Source: a bacterium (GTDB lineage: Bacteria; Hydrogenedentota; Hydrogenedentia; Hydrogenedentiales; SLHB01). Taken from it: DNA of 6,793 nt. The translations under genes were made by a program, and so were the position numbers. Shown here piece after piece: positions 5,601-6,793 of the stretch (position 1 is the stretch's first letter; each line of letters opens with the position of its first letter). The notes below the pieces were generated by a model that made no database searches, was not told where the DNA came from, and saw nothing but the letters and a program-made list of their open reading frames with translations. The DNA lies in the NCBI GenBank assembly GCA_024231375.1, contig JAAEQP010001485.1, positions 1-6,793 on the forward strand. The letters are read 5' to 3'.

Positions 5601-6793
5601 CGACTCCATCAAGGCCGCCACGCTGATGAATCGTCTCGGCGACGATTTGGAGGAAACCACCCAGATCGCGGCCTTGTTCGACGCGCCGACCGTGGCTGAA
5701 CTGGCCGCCTACCTCGAACAGCACTATGGCGGCGCCCTGTACCGACTGTGCCCGGGCGCCGACGCAGGCGTAGGCGCGGGTGGGGGAGAGCGTGTTGGGA
5801 CCGCACCCAAGGCATCGTGGCGGCCACTGGTGCGCATCCGCGGCGGACATGAGCGGCTCCCCTTCTTCTGCGTGCATCCCGCCGGAGGCCACATCTTCAC
5901 CTACTTCCATCTCGCCCATCATCTAGGCGCCGGCCATCCCTTCTATGCGCTGCAGGATCCGAGTCTAGGCGGCGAACGGGAACCGCTTGATTCCATCGAG
6001 GCCATTGCGTCCGAGTACGTGGACGCCATGATCGACGCGCAGCCCGACGGGCCGTATCGGGTGGGTGGGTGGTCATTCGGCGGATACGTGGCCTACGAGA
6101 TGGCCCGGCAACTGCACGAACAAGGTCGTGACGTGTCATTGCTAGCCCTGTTCGACACTCCCGTACCGGCTCGGCCCAACGGCCGCGCCTCCCTGTCCGA
6201 CCGGTTCGCCAAGGCGCGCGAGAACGTCCGTCTTCACATGGCCATGCCCTACTACTCACTCCCCCTGATCAAGGACATTCTGTTCCTGCTCGCTCGCCTG
6301 AAGAAGGGGGGGCATGCAAACGGCGCAGGCCCCGTGACACGGGCTACCAGGGCAGTCCTGTCGGCGCTGGTGCGAAAGGCCGAGATGGCCAACGTCGTTG
6401 CTGGTAACGCACGTCTTCTGCTCATCCCACAAGCGCCGCTGCTGCGGACCTATTCGCTGCTGAAGTGGCATGGAAAGATTCTCGACCGCTACGAAGTGCA
6501 GCCGTACCCAGGTCGCGTCACCTTGTTCCGAGCAGACAAGACCATGTTCCGGATTCAGGACCCCAATGACGAAACCCTGGGATGGGCCGAGATGGCAGGC
6601 GGCGGTGTGGACGTGCGGCGCGTTCCCGGTAACCATTTCGTTCTGCTCACCAAGCCCTATGTCGAAGCCTTGGCGTCCGCCTTGCACGGGTGTCTCGAGG
6701 CCAGTGGAGAGGAACCGCGCCGCCCCGGCCCCCTGTCCGATGCGGCGCGGATTGTCTCTCGAACGCTCTCGGCCAGGGGCTATGTGCCGGGCG
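2662..6793 (+). CDS. Nonribosomal peptide synthetase, complete C-A-PCP-TE module, 3' end beyond the window
   Basis: NRPS module that condenses a donor acyl or peptidyl group with an amino acid it activates itself, then releases the product. The frame starting at the ATG at 2662 stays open for 1377 codons to the window edge with no stop. Domains by residue: C (about 6-430, HHLITDA at 133-139), A (about 448-935), PCP (about 950-1020, Ser982 in VGGDS), a Gly/Ala-rich linker (about 1024-1050) and TE (about 1053-1348, triad Ser1138, Asp1165, His1325). At least 30 further residues follow the TE. The start is supported by GAGGA nine bases upstream, by the overlap with the previous stop, and because the first C motif (LTHAQTTFW) begins at residue 9. 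That leaves no room for an N-terminal docking domain. It lies in an operon with the preceding NRPS, whose A-PCP-TE block it resembles. It may end soon after the window or carry more domains. Confidence 0.96.
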   Translation, partial: MTVARHVPLTHAQTTFWAAQQLYPDAPLYNAPHAFNLPEDLCPDAFRKAFEALVVERDVLRLVIDTENGTPRQRVLPRVGNCIAFVDLGASNSDLEDWLTDRVRRSFDLTRPLFDSVLLKTGAEEFIWFFNQHHLITDAWSTGVLFRRLSALYGEATPDPGAPSYLDYVTHERAIHEAPEWEAARSYWTDKLNRSAPPSAFYGVHNQRLPFQIARIDRPLGPDRSAALREAATRGDFFHKALRVTMANMLLAALVAYLERITGDNTFTVGLPHHNRTTEAFRQTAGVMLEVLPVRIPVEPDDTFLALVSRVHREAGSCMSHRPFLHEGQERSYGVLFNYHVASFPEFDGRPITQRLFHPGVGVEPMVLHVHDFGGTGELTLSFDFDTETFSERQRERAVGHFLRLLDGCLARPDVPVRGIDLLSSTERTDLLANVNRSSHEFDGDACLHHLFERQAAETPDATAAVDADSTLTYRELDERANRIAHHLQGIGVAPETLVGLCLERTTDLVAATLGILKAGGAFLPLDSEYPKERLAFMCADAQLEHVVTSSRLADRLPAIPGAIVAIDNDADQIHAAPAASCNANAQPRDLAYVIYTSGSTGRPKGTLLEHRGVVGFTAWLQRFFQLGPNDAVLQFGSVSFDAYVLEVCWALASGASLHLAPREILADPHALAGLIQERGITAACMPPTMLRTLDPDQVPSLVHLVSGGEACEVQLARAWAPGRRFYNAYGPAENTVCTTIYACSGGESGTVPIGRPMASSHVYVLDDRQMPCPVGVPGELYVAGVGLARGYLNRPEVTAQRFVANPFSEVAGERMYRTGDRVRLREDGLLEFVGRLDFQVKIRGQRVELEEIERAMGAHAGVRACAVGVDETPDGTKRLVVYVEDSEDAVGDPVLRSHLRKRLPDYMIPSQFVRLEHLPVTANGKVDRDSLPALQGSADADVEMVQPRTPLEQYLAGLWREVLGVDALCVHSNFFEVGGDSIKAATLMNRLGDDLEETTQIAALFDAPTVAELAAYLEQHYGGALYRLCPGADAGVGAGGGERVGTAPKASWRPLVRIRGGHERLPFFCVHPAGGHIFTYFHLAHHLGAGHPFYALQDPSLGGEREPLDSIEAIASEYVDAMIDAQPDGPYRVGGWSFGGYVAYEMARQLHEQGRDVSLLALFDTPVPARPNGRASLSDRFAKARENVRLHMAMPYYSLPLIKDILFLLARLKKGGHANGAGPVTRATRAVLSALVRKAEMANVVAGNARLLLIPQAPLLRTYSLLKWHGKILDRYEVQPYPGRVTLFRADKTMFRIQDPNDETLGWAEMAGGGVDVRRVPGNHFVLLTKPYVEALASALHGCLEASGEEPRRPGPLSDAARIVSRTLSARGYVPG
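2677..3960 (+). other. Condensation domain of gene 2
   Basis: Forms the amide bond between a donor thioester (or an acyl donor) and the amino acid on the module's own PCP. Motifs seen: C1 LTHAQTTFW (from 2686), a C2-like ERDVLRLVI, C3 HHLITDAWS (from 3058) with the catalytic second His at 3061, C4-like SYLDYV, and a C5-like stretch GVMLEVLPVRI. The C3 motif ends Asp-Ala where most families have Asp-Gly. The usual GPLLR before it reads RPLFD, and a later segment reads LFNYHVASFPEFDG. I take these as marks of a C-domain subfamily and not as damage, because the His and Asp of C3 are kept. Whether it uses an L-, D- or acyl starter donor cannot be decided by eye. Confidence 0.9.
4003..5465 (+). 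other. Adenylation domain of gene 2
   Basis: Complete acyl-adenylate domain: A1 LTYREL, A2 LKAGGAFLPLD, A3 YTSGSTGRPKG (4447-4479), A4 FDAYV (from 4582), A5 NAYGPAE (4843-4863), A6 GELYVAGVGLARGYL, A7 YRTGD, A8 starting GRLDFQVK (5164-5223), A9 LPDYMIP and A10 NGKVDR with catalytic Lys at 5437. The hand-aligned pocket is D-A-L-C-V-G-A-V-C-K (Asp 4585, Ala 4588, Leu 4597, Cys 4714, Val 4777, Gly 4783, Ala 4846, Val 4870, Cys 4873, Lys 5437). The Asp indicates an alpha-amino acid. The pattern D-A-L-x-x-G-A-V-x-K is like one known Tyr code (D-A-L-V-T-G-A-V-V-K), but Cys at 278 is uncommon and I do not assign a substrate. A5 has Ala where Thr is usual (YGPAE). Such variants occur in working A domains. 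Confidence 0.94.
5509..5725 (+). other. Peptidyl carrier domain of gene 2, GGDSIKA type
   Basis: Carrier domain with NFFEVGGDSIKAA and the phosphopantetheine Ser at 5605-5607. The GGDS-I-K-A form is typical of carriers that sit before an epimerization domain, but no epimerization domain follows. A Gly/Ala-rich linker (about 5729-5820) leads straight to the TE. The domain otherwise has normal length and should be functional. Confidence 0.94.
5818..6705 (+). other. Type I thioesterase domain of gene 2, long-lid form
   Basis: Alpha/beta-hydrolase release domain opening with LPFFCVHPAGG (from 5857). The nucleophile Ser is at 6073 in GGWSFGG, the probable acid Asp at 6154 in LFDT, and the base His at 6634 in GNHFVLL. 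Ser to Asp is 27 residues and Asp to His 160, again about 60 longer than in the surfactin TE. The extra lid holds hydrophobic and basic segments (around 6241-6300) and shares landmarks with the TE of gene 1: K-A-x-x-A-N-V and P-Y/Q-P-G-R/K-V-T-L-F-R-A. Release could be hydrolysis, cyclisation or transfer to another molecule. Confidence 0.92.

Overview
The whole window is part of a nonribosomal peptide synthetase (NRPS) operon on the plus strand. It holds two co-directional reading frames that together fill every base, and both run off an edge. The first gene is already open at base 1 and ends in a TGA at 2660-2662. The second starts at an ATG at 2662 that shares one base with that stop, and is still open at 6793. 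I see no RNA genes, mobile elements, CRISPR arrays, terminators or intergenic space.

Gene 1 (bases 1-2662) supplies adenylation (A), peptidyl carrier (PCP) and thioesterase (TE) domains. Whatever lies upstream in the protein, probably a condensation domain or further modules, is outside the window. Gene 2 (2662 to the edge) supplies a complete condensation (C), A, PCP and TE module, then at least 30 more residues after the TE. All catalytic signature residues I could check are present, so both modules look functional. Both A domains keep the Asp that binds the alpha-amino group of an amino acid. My hand-read pocket codes are D-A-A-T-V-A-G-V-C-K for gene 1, which resembles the PheA-type aromatic pocket, and D-A-L-C-V-G-A-V-C-K for gene 2, which I cannot assign.

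The unusual point is the layout. Each of two consecutive, translationally coupled NRPS proteins carries its own TE. A normal assembly line has one TE at the end of its last protein. The two A-PCP-TE blocks look like diverged copies of one ancestor, down to an unusually long TE lid. No docking segment is visible at the protein 1 / protein 2 junction. Protein 2 may therefore make its own acyl-aminoacyl unit instead of extending the product of protein 1. A known parallel is FrsA (C-A-PCP-TE) in FR900359 biosynthesis, whose TE attaches a separately made side chain to another peptide. This reading is inference.

The organism cannot be fixed from this window. A rough hand count of a few lines gives GC in the 60s percent, with a fair number of T- and A-ending codons. 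That fits a moderately high-GC bacterium, such as a myxobacterium-like deltaproteobacterium, a planctomycete or a related environmental lineage, better than a Streptomyces-type genome.
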